Positions 1 through 8,019 of a DNA stretch of 64,000 bases are shown in pieces. Positions within the stretch are counted from its first letter, which is position 1; the number at the start of each line of letters is the position of its first letter. Location of the stretch: contig JAFYQI010000006.1 of NCBI GenBank assembly GCA_017547175.1, positions 186,001 through 250,000 of the forward strand, read 5' to 3'. The DNA is from Alistipes sp. GTDB taxonomy: Bacteria; Bacteroidota; Bacteroidia; Bacteroidales; Rikenellaceae. Below the pieces are notes generated by a model. That model was not told the origin of the DNA and made no database searches. It saw only the letters and a list, made by a program, of their open reading frames with translations. The translations under genes and the position numbers were made by a program.

Positions 1-1554
1 TGCTCCGAGTACGGCACTGCGTGCTGCCAAAGCGCCCACACCGGCATCAGATACCGAATTAGGGTTGCCCACCTCGGCCATGGCTTTTACAAGTGGAAAG
101 ACACGGGCCGCTGCCTGCATGGTGCGAAGTGGCACTTCGGTGGCGTAGAGGGTCGCCTCTTGGAGAGCCGCACTACGGGCCGCTTTCTCCTCCTCCGTAC
201 TCTTCGGCATGGCGAATACAGCCATGATGCGGTTGAAGGCCTCGGTGTCCTCATCCACTAAATGCAACAATTCGGCCATCAGCATTTGACCGGCCTCCGC
301 ATAGTTGGAGAACTCCTCCCAACGGTCGTCCCAACCCGCTTTGTGCGACGAAAGGTTGGCAACCATCGTTCCAAGGGCAGCACCCAAGGCGCCCATGTAG
401 GCCGAGATTGATCCTCCACCCGGAGCCGGCGACTCGCTGGCTGTCTCCTCGGCAAACCCTTTGGTCGTAAGATCGATCAGGCGGTTCGTAGAGTGGTCTG
501 CAATCATATACTCGATTACCTTCTCCTTCGGGTCAAAGGGTTTCAAATCATCCAATCCCATCGATTTGATGGCGATGCGGATGATCTCCTCCTCGGTGAT
601 ACCTACCGAACGATGTTGTTTTTTGAGGAAATATTTTCCGGCATCAATCAGCGCTCGCTTCGGTACAAGTCCTACAATCTCGGTGCCTGTTACACGTACT
701 CCACGTGCATCGGCTTTGCGACATACCTCGTCAAATGCGATATGTAAGGGGGTAACGGCAATGTTGGTGAGATTCATGGAGACCTGAGCGATGCCGTATT
801 CGTCGATAAACCAGCCAATACCCTTGGTTGCTTTGAGTGATCCGGGACGCATGACGGGATTTCCATCGGCATCTTTGACAATTTTACCCACAATGGGGTT
901 GCCCTCACGCACGGGGCGTCCCTTCTCGCGAACGTCAAAGGCAATGGCATTGGCTCGGCGCGTCGAGGTGGTGTTGAGGTTGAAGTTGACGGCAATCAGA
1001 AAATCGCGTGCACCTACGGCCGTTGCACCGGTGCGTGCCACCTGTTCGTCGTAGGGTCTGGCTCCAAAGTCGGGGGCCTTCTCTTTCGTGGCAAGTTTCT
1101 CGGGTAGAGCTTCGTACTCACCCTCGCGGCAGACGGCAAGATTTTGGCGAGCTTCGGTGTAGGCAGCAGCCTCGTAGCAATAGGTCGGGATGGCGAGCTC
1201 GTTGGCGATGCGTTCGGCTAATGAGCGGGCCAACGTTGCGCACTCTTCGAGTGTGATGCCTGCAATCGGTACCAACGGTAATACGTCGGTTGCTCCCATG
1301 CGCGGGTGCTCGCCTTTGTGCTGGCGCATGTCGATCAGTTCGGCAGCACGCTTCACCCCTTGAAATGCCGCCTCGACAACCGCTTCTGGCTCTCCAACGA
1401 AGGTGACGACAGTGCGATTGGTAGCTTCGCCCGGATCAACGTCCAGCAGTCGAATGGGGGCTGCGGCTTCAATTGCGTCGGTAATCTCTTTGATGATCTC
1501 TTTGTTGCGTCCCTCGCTGAAGTTTGGAACACATTCGATGATTCTTGTTGCCAT
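1..1554 (-). CDS. Glutamate formimidoyltransferase / formimidoyltetrahydrofolate cyclodeaminase, 3' end outside window
   Basis: Enzyme of histidine breakdown. It moves the formimino group of N-formimino-glutamate to tetrahydrofolate, and a C-terminal cyclodeaminase half releases ammonia. Reading leftward from an ATG whose A is at 1554, the protein opens MATRIIECVPNFSEGRN, the typical N-terminus of the transferase family. A second part after about residue 420 has the PAPGGGS stretch of the FTCD_C cyclodeaminase domain. About 518 residues are visible and the frame is still open at base 1, so the gene is cut by the window edge, not broken. The upstream region carries a good divergent promoter. 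The other hut genes are not in the window and may lie to the left. The family call is secure. Confidence 0.93.
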   Translation of the reverse strand, partial: MATRIIECVPNFSEGRNKEIIKEITDAIEAAAPIRLLDVDPGEATNRTVVTFVGEPEAVVEAAFQGVKRAAELIDMRQHKGEHPRMGATDVLPLVPIAGITLEECATLARSLAERIANELAIPTYCYEAAAYTEARQNLAVCREGEYEALPEKLATKEKAPDFGARPYDEQVARTGATAVGARDFLIAVNFNLNTTSTRRANAIAFDVREKGRPVREGNPIVGKIVKDADGNPVMRPGSLKATKGIGWFIDEYGIAQVSMNLTNIAVTPLHIAFDEVCRKADARGVRVTGTEIVGLVPKRALIDAGKYFLKKQHRSVGITEEEIIRIAIKSMGLDDLKPFDPKEKVIEYMIADHSTNRLIDLTTKGFAEETASESPAPGGGSISAYMGALGAALGTMVANLSSHKAGWDDRWEEFSNYAEAGQMLMAELLHLVDEDTEAFNRIMAVFAMPKSTEEEKAARSAALQEATLYATEVPLRTMQAAARVFPLVKAMAEVGNPNSVSDAGVGALAARSAVLGA

Positions 1555-1587
1555 ATTCTTCTTGTGATGATTGTATTTTCAACTACC

Positions 1588-1619
1588 CAAATTTATATCA
1601 AATTCTTGGATTTTGCAAA
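1588..1619 (-). promoter_or_regulatory. Promoter of the formiminotransferase gene
   Basis: On the minus strand TTTG (1616-1619), a 20-base gap, then TAAATTTG (1588-1595). This fits the Bacteroidota -33/-7 pattern and lies about 35 bases ahead of the start codon. Confidence 0.65.
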
Positions 1620-1675
1620 CGCCCCGTCTTGCATTTCTCGCAACGAAATCGTAAATTTGTGAAAAACGGAATGCT

Positions 1676-2797
1676 ATGAAACGAACAGCCTATGTCGAAA
1701 TCGAGTCGCGTGAAGCGTTGATGCCGCTTTTAGAGGCGGGAAAAGAGTTGTCGCATTATGCCTTTCAGGCAATCCGTTTTGGCGACGAAGTGGCCGGAAT
1801 TCGTTTCCGCGATTGTCTGTTTATCGGTTGTCGGATACCGGATGCAATGCGCCTGCAGTTGGCGTCAGATTGCTATGAAATACCCGATCTGACCATGCCC
1901 TTCAAGGTCTTTCCGCCACAACTCTATTCAGCCGATACGCTCTATGCCGGGTATGATCCGACGGATGAGCGAACCTTTGATACCTGTTACGATATGCGTG
2001 TCTATCGGGCCTATATGGAGCAGGGTAAATCGGCTTCATGTATTCGTGAAACCTTGGCGCGTTACCTGCACGATCATTCGATTAGTGACGCCCTGCACGA
2101 TCTGCTGGATCAATACGGCGAACGATCCGTGGTCGCTATTATGGGAGGGCACGCCCTGTCGCGTGCAGATGCCATCTATTTGCAGTTGGCGAAGGTCTCG
2201 AAGCGCCTGACAGAGGCAGGGGTACTGATGTTGAGTGGTGGAGGTCCGGGTGCGATGGAGGCAACTCATTTCGGCGCTTGGTTTGCAGGACGATCCGATG
2301 AGGATCTGCTCACGGCCTATCGGCAGCTGTCGACCGTGCCGACTTTCCGCGATGTGGGTTGGCTCTCGTCGGCCTTTGCAATTATGCGTCGCTATCCGCG
2401 AGTAGTAGCATATCGCAGTGTTGGAATTCCGACCTGGTTTTATGGTCACGAGCCGGCTAATCCCTTTGCAACACATATTGCAAAATATTTCGAAAATAGT
2501 ATTCGTGAAGATGGCCTCTTGGCCTTGGCGAAAGGAGGCGTGATTTATGCTCCAGGTAGTGCCGGGACCATGCAGGAAATTTTTCAGGATGGTGCACAAA
2601 ATCACTATGAAACTTTTGGCTATGCGTCACCCATGATATTCTTCGGTGCTCACTATTGGAGTTCGCAGATGCCTGTATATCCATTGCTTACATCGTTGGC
2701 CGAGCAGGGTAGTTATCGGAATATGAAATTGATGCTGACTGACGAAATTGAGGAAGTGGTAAGTCGGATTTTGAAGTTTGTGCAGCGAGGTGAGTAA
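1676..2797 (+). CDS. LOG-family (Rossmann-fold) nucleotide-binding protein
   Basis: Protein of 373 residues. The central and C-terminal part has the two LOG/lysine-decarboxylase-like signatures, a GGGPGAMEA stretch near residue 185 and a PGSAGTMQE stretch near residue 293, which in relatives bind and cleave nucleotide 5'-monophosphates (cytokinin-riboside phosphoribohydrolase type). The first 140 or so residues are an extra domain not found in the short LOG proteins, so substrate and role are open. The ATG at 1676 is preceded by a TAAATTTG box at 1652-1659 and a CTTG at 1628-1631. It is divergent from the formiminotransferase gene and appears monocistronic. Function beyond the fold is inference. 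Confidence 0.8.
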   Translation: MKRTAYVEIESREALMPLLEAGKELSHYAFQAIRFGDEVAGIRFRDCLFIGCRIPDAMRLQLASDCYEIPDLTMPFKVFPPQLYSADTLYAGYDPTDERTFDTCYDMRVYRAYMEQGKSASCIRETLARYLHDHSISDALHDLLDQYGERSVVAIMGGHALSRADAIYLQLAKVSKRLTEAGVLMLSGGGPGAMEATHFGAWFAGRSDEDLLTAYRQLSTVPTFRDVGWLSSAFAIMRRYPRVVAYRSVGIPTWFYGHEPANPFATHIAKYFENSIREDGLLALAKGGVIYAPGSAGTMQEIFQDGAQNHYETFGYASPMIFFGAHYWSSQMPVYPLLTSLAEQGSYRNMKLMLTDEIEEVVSRILKFVQRGE

Positions 2798-2824
2798 ATA
2801 TTTTATAAGATAATACAATATTTA

Positions 2825-2856
2825 TTTGTAAAACGTAGATTTTATATATAATTTTG
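2825..2856 (+). promoter_or_regulatory. Promoter for the 103-residue hypothetical gene
   Basis: TTTG (2825-2828), 20-base gap, TAATTTTG (2849-2856), about 33 bases ahead of the ATG at 2889. Its presence supports the reality of the small downstream gene. Confidence 0.65.
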
Positions 2857-2888
2857 TATTCGTAAACAGAAAATAAATCTTTTGTTGT

Positions 2889-3200
2889 ATGGATACAAGC
2901 TATGACCCATTGTTGCTCTCTTCATTCCCGATCGAAGAATTTGACCCTGTATTGGGCGAACTATATCTGTTTCATACCTCTGATCCGGCATGTCCTTCCG
3001 AAGAGTGTTTATGGGCCGTGGTGGCGCAATATCGAGCGGGGCGTCTTGTAGTCGAGTCGGGTACGACCGATTTAAGCCATTTCGATTGTTGGTTTGAAGT
3101 TTCGTCCCTTTATCGATATGTGCGATCGGCTACACGAGAAGAGTTACGTGATTATAGCTACAACTTGGCGCATGCCGAGTGTGCCAAACATAGTGTTTAA
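2889..3200 (+). CDS. Hypothetical protein, 103 residues
   Basis: I do not recognise a family. The product is acidic, soluble in appearance, without signal peptide or membrane segment, and has four cysteines (about residues 35, 40, 67 and 99). Support for a real gene: a well-spaced promoter 33 bases upstream, an ATG start, and codon use like its neighbours. It stands alone between the LOG gene and a convergent tRNA. No function is proposed. Confidence 0.6.
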   Translation: MDTSYDPLLLSSFPIEEFDPVLGELYLFHTSDPACPSEECLWAVVAQYRAGRLVVESGTTDLSHFDCWFEVSSLYRYVRSATREELRDYSYNLAHAECAKHSV

Positions 3201-3336
3201 TTAATTATGTTTTGTTAGTTGCCAATTGGCTGTGAGAGATATTTGTGCGCCTTTAGACCACTTTTTTCTCCGTTTTCGGAAAGTGTGTTATGCGGAAAGG
3301 GTAGTGTAACTTACAGATTGTTGGTCTTAAGATAAA

Positions 3337-3368
3337 AAAGGTTGCATCTTGTTGTGATGCAACCTTTT
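3337..3368 (-). terminator. Terminator of the first CAT tRNA
   Basis: Perfect stem AAAAGGTTGCATC / GATGCAACCTTTT with a 7-base loop, starting immediately after the tRNA 3' end on the minus strand and followed by T residues. Being symmetrical, it may also stop transcription from the left. Confidence 0.7.
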
Positions 3369-3369
3369 G

Positions 3370-3443
3370 TGGGCCCAGAGGGGCATGATCCCGCGACCTT
3401 CGGATTATGAGTCCGCTGCTCTGACCAACTGAGCTATGGGCCC
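3370..3443 (-). tRNA. tRNA with CAT anticodon (Met or lysidine-type Ile2)
   Basis: Cloverleaf on the minus strand: 7-bp acceptor stem GGGCCCA/TGGGCCC, discriminator A at 3370, D-arm with AGTTGGTCA, anticodon loop CTCATAA giving CAT. The anticodon stem has one G.A mismatch and the T-stem one mismatch; the T-loop is ATCATGC, less canonical than in the second copy at 3818. CAT can be elongator Met, initiator Met or Ile2; I cannot decide by eye. No CCA is encoded. Confidence 0.8.
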
Positions 3444-3463
3444 TTTGCTTATTTTAAACGATG

Positions 3464-3495
3464 CAAAGATAGTACACCGCGCGGGAAATTTCAAA
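3464..3495 (-). promoter_or_regulatory. Promoter of the first CAT tRNA
   Basis: Minus strand TTTG (3492-3495), 20-base gap, TATCTTTG (3464-3471), about 20 bases ahead of the mature tRNA 5' end. Confidence 0.7.
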
Positions 3496-3763
3496 ATTTA
3501 GAATTCAAAATTCGAAATAATTTTGAGGGAAGGGGTGTGTATACCCCGATTTTACCCATTCCGTTACCTGCAATGCAGCAAAAAAAGTGTGCTACAAGAA
3601 AAGGCGCGACCCTAAAGTCGTGCTTCGTAGTGAGCGAAAGACTTATCTGCGCTTCGCTTGATGAGTCTCCACCTCCTGCAACAGCCCAATCTTGCACGAA
3701 AACACGATACTCCGTATTGCTTTAATTTCCTGCTAACACCTTTGCAAGTAAACTTGCAGGTGT
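3496..3763. other. Intergenic stretch between two tRNAs, no convincing gene
   Basis: Two small overlapping open frames exist (minus 3491-3697, plus 3537-3725), but neither has a promoter box, a family resemblance or coding-like composition. A hairpin lies at about 3735-3763 (arms ACACC..TGCAAG and CTTGCA.GGTGT). Around 3645-3671, on the minus strand, the sequence GACTC.....AGCGAAGC.GCAGATA resembles the leader half of the tRNA-Asp repeats at 46344 and 46659. Confidence 0.5.
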
Positions 3764-3770
3764 CATCAGA

Positions 3771-3804
3771 AAATAAAAAAAACATCGAACGTTAGTTCGA
3801 TGTT
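3771..3804 (-). terminator. Terminator of the second CAT tRNA
   Basis: Stem AACATCGAAC / GTTCGATGTT with a 4-base loop, followed on the minus strand by a run of T (A run at 3775-3780 on the plus strand). It sits 14 bases past the tRNA 3' end. Confidence 0.75.
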
Positions 3805-3817
3805 TTCGTTTGTCTTG

Positions 3818-3891
3818 TAGCGAGAGAGAGACTTGAACTCTCGACCTTCGGATTATGAATCCGACGCTCTAACCAGCTGAGCTATCTCGCC
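3818..3891 (-). tRNA. tRNA-Met (CAT)
   Basis: Canonical cloverleaf on the minus strand: acceptor GGCGAGA with TCTCGCT (G.U closing pair), D-loop AGCTGGTTA, perfect 5-bp anticodon stem TCGGA/TCCGA, loop TTCATAA (anticodon CAT), T-arm GAGAG TTCAAGT CTCTC, discriminator A. The absence of three G-C pairs in the anticodon stem argues for an elongator, not an initiator. Confidence 0.88.
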
Positions 3892-3910
3892 ATTGCTCTT
3901 AAAGCGAGTG

Positions 3911-3941
3911 CAAAGATAAGTCAAAAATCTATTTGTGCAAA
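3911..3941 (-). promoter_or_regulatory. Promoter of tRNA-Met
   Basis: Minus strand TTTG (3938-3941), 19-base gap, TATCTTTG (3911-3918), about 20 bases ahead of the tRNA. Confidence 0.72.
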
Positions 3942-4030
3942 ATCTTTTCTGTATTTTTTTGCAATTATTTCCGGATCGATGCGCTTCGGTATTGATTTTG
4001 AATGAGGTAGCCAAACGATTTTTTTGAGTG

Positions 4031-4699
4031 ATGTCGGGTTTGCTACGTGATTGGTTGGTGCACACGGTGCACTGGTTGCGCGTGTTGGCCGGTGGAGTAT
4101 TGCTTGTAGCCTTCTCTTGGGAGATCTTTTCCGGGCGAGGAGAACGCCTCTCGCACCTCTACCTCGCTACCCAATTGGTGGTCTGCCTGTTATTTTTGTT
4201 TGATTACCTGCTGAACCTACTCTTTACAACGCAACGTTGGCGTTATATCGGTCGTAATTGGCTCTACCTCTTGTGTGCGATTCCGTGGCTGAATCTGATC
4301 GAATGGCGGGGTGTGGAGCTCTCGCGTGGATGGTCGATGGCTGTGGGACTATTGCCGATTGTGGCAATTGTGATGGCGGTCTATATTCTGCTTGAGTGGA
4401 TCGATCAAAGGCGCATACATCAGCTCTTTTTTACCTATTTGTGTGGGCTGCTGCTCTTTACCTACCTGTCGGCGTTGCTCTTCTATGATTTTGAAGGGGC
4501 GAACTCTGTTACGGCCATCCATTTTGGCGATGCGCTTTGGTGGGCAGGGCTCAATCTCTCGACTGCAGGCTCACCCTTGGTGCCTACCACCGCTGTTGGT
4601 AAGGTGCTCTCGGTGATGTTGCCCATGGCGGGTATGTTGTTCCTGCCGATCTTTACCACTTATATAATGGAGCAATACAAAAAACGGGATCGGAGGTAG
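4031..4699 (+). CDS. Ion-channel-like membrane protein with a non-canonical pore loop
   Basis: About 222 residues with five to six hydrophobic segments, arranged like a small voltage-gated-type channel. A four-helix region comes first, then a segment followed by a re-entrant loop, then a last helix and a short basic tail. The pore-loop position reads STAGSPLVPTTAVGK, where potassium channels have TTVGYGD, so the selectivity filter is degenerate. Start: ATG at 4031; a GTG directly before it at 4028 is possible. It stands alone after the tRNA pair. The fold assignment rests on the loop and on the spacing of hydrophobic segments; ion specificity cannot be read. Confidence 0.65.
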   Translation: MSGLLRDWLVHTVHWLRVLAGGVLLVAFSWEIFSGRGERLSHLYLATQLVVCLLFLFDYLLNLLFTTQRWRYIGRNWLYLLCAIPWLNLIEWRGVELSRGWSMAVGLLPIVAIVMAVYILLEWIDQRRIHQLFFTYLCGLLLFTYLSALLFYDFEGANSVTAIHFGDALWWAGLNLSTAGSPLVPTTAVGKVLSVMLPMAGMLFLPIFTTYIMEQYKKRDRR

Positions 4700-4747
4700 G
4701 GGCTCATTTTTTTAGCCGCAGGGCATGGATATAAGAAACGGAAATTG

Positions 4748-4755
4748 TATATTTG
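4748..4755 (+). promoter_or_regulatory. -7 box of the outer-membrane protein gene
   Basis: TATATTTG about 40 bases ahead of the ATG at 4795. No clear TTTG at the expected -33 spacing. Confidence 0.5.
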
Positions 4756-4794
4756 TAAACGGCTCTATCTGTTTAAGGCTTAAACCGATCTGAT

Positions 4795-5451
4795 ATGATG
4801 AAGAAATTGCTTGCTTGCTGGGGGTTGGTGCTGTTGGTGTTGCCCGTTGGGGCGCAAACGCTGAGGATGCAACACGAGGCGGAGTTGGAGGCGACGCCAC
4901 AAAAGCGCGTGGAATTTGTAGCCCGCCTGAGTTATTTCTTTCCCGACTATGGCTATGGGCCGATGCCCTATTTAGTGACTCAGGAGGGGAAATACAAGAA
5001 CCACTTTACGGTGGGTGCGGGATTCGAGAGCGATATCTATTTCCATAAGCAGTGGTATGCCGGTGTGGGCGCGGAGGTGATCCAGTCCAGTGGCACCTAC
5101 AAGCATATGACCCCTGCGGGCGAGGCGCACCGAAAATCGTTGCGCACGGCTTTGGCTGTGCCGGCTTTGGTGGGTTATAATTGGGAGATGGAGGAGAATA
5201 TCTACATGATTCCCTCAACGGGTTTTGCGTTTAATTATATCTTTGCCGGTAGCGATAAGTTGAGCGATGCACAAGGACGAGAGCATAGCGTGAAACTGCA
5301 TGATTTGGAGGATATTGATCGTGTGGGTTGGTTCTGGGTCCTGAACCTGGACCTGCAAATTGAAAGGATGTCGTTGGGTTTTCAGTTCTCCCTCGCTTTG
5401 GATGCTTCGACGCCCGATTATGCGGCTATACGTGTCGGCTGGAGATTCTAA
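4795..5451 (+). CDS. Secreted protein, probable outer-membrane beta-barrel
   Basis: About 218 residues with an N-terminal signal peptide (MMKKLLACWGLVLLVLPVGAQ, cleavage probably after GAQ). The mature part has alternating aromatic and hydrophobic strands separated by polar turns and ends in a terminal aromatic residue (final F in GWRF), as is usual for outer-membrane barrels. I recognise no specific family. Two ATGs in a row at 4795 and 4798 make the exact start uncertain by one residue. It has its own -7 box and is followed by a strong bidirectional terminator shared with mscL. Confidence 0.65.
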   Translation: MMKKLLACWGLVLLVLPVGAQTLRMQHEAELEATPQKRVEFVARLSYFFPDYGYGPMPYLVTQEGKYKNHFTVGAGFESDIYFHKQWYAGVGAEVIQSSGTYKHMTPAGEAHRKSLRTALAVPALVGYNWEMEENIYMIPSTGFAFNYIFAGSDKLSDAQGREHSVKLHDLEDIDRVGWFWVLNLDLQIERMSLGFQFSLALDASTPDYAAIRVGWRF

Positions 5452-5470
5452 GAGCTGTACTACAGATATA

Positions 5471-5508
5471 AAGAGAAGCCCGACCGTAATGGTCGGGCTT
5501 CTCTTTTT
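5471..5508. terminator. Bidirectional terminator between the barrel gene and mscL
   Basis: Long stem AAGAGAAGCCCGACC / GGTCGGGCTTCTCTT with a 5-base loop and T or A runs on both sides; serves both convergent genes. Confidence 0.85.
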
Positions 5509-5519
5509 GCTGTGTGAGA

Positions 5520-5963
5520 TTACTTCTTAGCCTTCAGCAGGTCGCGAATCTCGGTCAGCAACTCCTGGTCGAGCGTCGGCTTCGGCTCTTCGGGAGCGGG
5601 TGCCGGAGCAGCCTCCTCCTCCTTCTTCTTCATGTTCATCAGCTTGTTCATGCCCTTCACCATGAGGAATACGCAGAAGGCGAGGATCGTGAAATCAACG
5701 CACTGCTGAATAAATGCACCGTAGTTCCACGTAATGGCCGGTACGGCAGCCGTTGTGTCGGTAGCCTCGACAGCCTCCTTGATCACTACGCTGAGCTTTG
5801 TGAAATCGGTGTTGCCGAGCAAAGCTCCGATGGGAGGCATGAGGATATCGTTTACGAGCGACGTTACGATCTTACCAAATGCACCACCGATGATGACACC
5901 GACAGCCATATCCATTACATTACCCTTCAGGGCAAACTCCTTAAATTCTTTTAAAAAAGCCAT
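5520..5963 (-). CDS. mscL: Large-conductance mechanosensitive channel MscL
   Basis: Inner-membrane channel that opens under high membrane tension to release solutes during osmotic downshock. The 147-residue product starts [23 protein letters not shown], the family's N-terminal amphipathic helix and first pore helix. A second membrane helix (about residues 90-115) is followed by a charged cytoplasmic helix. An acidic-alanine-proline linker ([15 protein letters not shown]) before the last helix is a little longer than in Escherichia coli MscL. The gene lies 43 bases downstream of oadA on the same strand, so it may be read from the oadA promoter. No separate promoter is obvious in the gap. Confidence 0.95.
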   Translation of the reverse strand: MAFLKEFKEFALKGNVMDMAVGVIIGGAFGKIVTSLVNDILMPPIGALLGNTDFTKLSVVIKEAVEATDTTAAVPAITWNYGAFIQQCVDFTILAFCVFLMVKGMNKLMNMKKKEEEAAPAPAPEEPKPTLDQELLTEIRDLLKAKK

Positions 5964-6006
5964 AATAATCTTCGTTTATTGGTGTTTGCGTTTTGTTTAC
6001 CGTGTG

Positions 6007-7869
6007 TTACTCAACCTCGATCAGGATTGTGTTGGTCTGCACCGAGTCACCTACAGCTACCAGAATCTGCTTTACGGTACCCGAGTAGTCACTCTCGATC
6101 GTGTTCTCCATCTTCATCGCCTCGAGCGTCATGACCTCCTGGCCGGCCTTTACCTTGTCGCCAACCGAAACCTTGATATCGATCACGCGACCCGGCAGGG
6201 GCGAGATGACCGTATTACCCGTGATGGGCTGCGTCTTCTTCTCCTCCACGGCGGGAGCAGCCTCGATAACGGGCTGCGGCTCGGCAGCCTTCTTTGCCTC
6301 GTAAGCCTGCTTCTTGATCATCGTCAGGTAGTTCTTTGCCACGAGCGGGAAGAGCTCGAGCAACAGTACCTCCTTCTCGTTCTCGGCCAGCTTCACGCCA
6401 CCGGCCTCGGCCAATTCGGGGTTGGGTTGCATCTGATACTTCGACGTATCGTAGGGGGTCTCCTCACGTACGCCGCAAATCTTGAAGCGGAATTCGGGAT
6501 CAATCTCCACGGGCGTCTTGCCATACTCACCCTTCACGAGGCCTACAAACTGTGAACTCTTGTTCGTATACATCGGGCGACCGGCCTTCTCGTCCATAGC
6601 GCAGTTTACGGCCTGAGCACCTACGATCTGCGAAGTGGGCGTTACCAAGGGGGGCAGACCAGCTGCGAGACGCACCGAGGGGATGAGCTCCATGGCGCGG
6701 GGCAGAATCTCTTCGGCCTTGAGCTGCTTGAGCTGAGCCACCATGTTCGAGTACATACCACCCGGAATCTCGGCCTTCTGTACCAACTCATCGGGAGCGG
6801 GGAAGCCAAAGTGGGCCTCAATTTTGCGGCAAGCGTCAATGCAGGTCTGCTCGTCGTCCTCCTCAGCGGCCTTAATGGCCTTGTCGAACAGGGCGTCAAT
6901 CTCGGCAGGAAGCTTGTCGGTTACGGGGTTGAAGTAGGTCGGCTCGGGCTTCTCGGTGCCAAATACCGACTGGTTCAGCTCCTTGCGGATAGCCTTCAGC
7001 TCGGCGTTGATCTTGGCTACAGCCTCCATGTTTACACCGTGGTCGATGCCCAGCTTCTTGCAGACTACATCAATGAGCTCGATAGCCGGAGCACCCGTAC
7101 CACCAGCGAAGTACCAGCAGTTGGTATCTACGACATCCACGCCGGCCACGATAGCGGCCAATACCGAAGCCAGACCATAACCCGGCGTACAATGCGTGTG
7201 GAAGTCAACCGGAATCGAGATGTTCTTCTTCAGCAGCTTCACGAGCGTAGCCACGCGACGCGGCGGAATCAGACCCGACATATCCTTAATGGTGATCATG
7301 TCGGCACCCAGAGCGGCCATCTGCTGCGCTTTGTCAAGGAAGTAGGCGTCGGTAAAGACCTGCTGGGGCTTTTTCTTACCCAATAACTTCTGGAAGAACG
7401 ACGGTTCGGGATACTTCGGATCGACCGTGTAGCAAACAGCACAGTCGGCGATACCGCCATACTGTTTTACATATTTGATGGTCGATTTTACGTTATTTAC
7501 GTCATTCAAGGCGTCGAAGATACGCATGATACCCAGACCACTCTGGATGGCGTTGCGGCAGAAACCATCGATGATTTCATCCGTATAGGGGGCATATCCG
7601 AAGAGGTTGCGACCGCGCGAAAGAGCCGTCAGTTTCGAAACTTCACCAACAACTGCATGGATCGATTCCAGGCGTGTCCAGGGGTTTTCGTTCAGGTAAC
7701 GCATTACCGAGTCGGGTACGGCGCCACCCCAAACTTCCATTGCATAAAAGTTAGCATCTTTGTAGTAGGAGAGACAGCGGTTGATCTGCTCCTGTTTCAT
7801 GCGCGTGGCAAACGAAGACTGTTGTCCGTCGCGCAACGTGAGATCTCTGATTTTGAGTACTCTTGCCAT
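6007..7869 (-). CDS. oadA: Carboxyltransferase-biotin carrier protein (OadA / PycB type)
   Basis: A protein of 620 residues with three parts. The HMG-lyase-like TIM barrel (about 1-300) starts LKIRDLTLRDGQQSSFATRM, with the catalytic-metal region DFHTHCTPG. Then comes the conserved carboxylase domain (about 300-470). Last is a C-terminal biotinyl domain with EAMKM, biotinylated Lys at 586. It can be the alpha subunit of a membrane oxaloacetate decarboxylase or the B subunit of a two-subunit pyruvate carboxylase. The beta and gamma pump subunits and the biotin carboxylase are not in this window. Own promoter upstream; mscL follows. The precise complex cannot be settled here. Confidence 0.88.
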   Translation of the reverse strand: MARVLKIRDLTLRDGQQSSFATRMKQEQINRCLSYYKDANFYAMEVWGGAVPDSVMRYLNENPWTRLESIHAVVGEVSKLTALSRGRNLFGYAPYTDEIIDGFCRNAIQSGLGIMRIFDALNDVNNVKSTIKYVKQYGGIADCAVCYTVDPKYPEPSFFQKLLGKKKPQQVFTDAYFLDKAQQMAALGADMITIKDMSGLIPPRRVATLVKLLKKNISIPVDFHTHCTPGYGLASVLAAIVAGVDVVDTNCWYFAGGTGAPAIELIDVVCKKLGIDHGVNMEAVAKINAELKAIRKELNQSVFGTEKPEPTYFNPVTDKLPAEIDALFDKAIKAAEEDDEQTCIDACRKIEAHFGFPAPDELVQKAEIPGGMYSNMVAQLKQLKAEEILPRAMELIPSVRLAAGLPPLVTPTSQIVGAQAVNCAMDEKAGRPMYTNKSSQFVGLVKGEYGKTPVEIDPEFRFKICGVREETPYDTSKYQMQPNPELAEAGGVKLAENEKEVLLLELFPLVAKNYLTMIKKQAYEAKKAAEPQPVIEAAPAVEEKKTQPITGNTVISPLPGRVIDIKVSVGDKVKAGQEVMTLEAMKMENTIESDYSGTVKQILVAVGDSVQTNTILIEVE

Positions 7870-7913
7870 AATGTTTTATTTTGATGGTTTTGTTTCTCTT
7901 AATTATTAGATTC

Positions 7914-7943
7914 CAAAGATAACGAAAAAATGGTAGATGCAAA
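7914..7943 (-). promoter_or_regulatory. Promoter of oadA
   Basis: Minus strand TTTG (7940-7943), 18-base gap, TATCTTTG (7914-7921), about 45 bases upstream of the oadA start. Confidence 0.65.
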
Positions 7944-7967
7944 CGTTTTTTGGATAAAATCGTCGCT

Positions 7968-8002
7968 TTTGAAGTGTGAAAATTTAAATATTTATACCTT
8001 TG
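7968..8002 (+). promoter_or_regulatory. Promoter of the sodium:solute symporter gene
   Basis: TACCTTTG at 7995-8002, with TTTG at 7968-7971 (23-base gap, slightly long). It lies inside the longest possible open frame, which argues that translation starts at the downstream ATG at 8020. Confidence 0.6.
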
Positions 8003-8019
8003 CAGATAAAATAAGTGTC

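Noticed and set aside
3491-3725. Two small overlapping frames between the tRNAs
   Set aside because: No promoter, no family pattern, and they overlap a hairpin and a repeat-like block.
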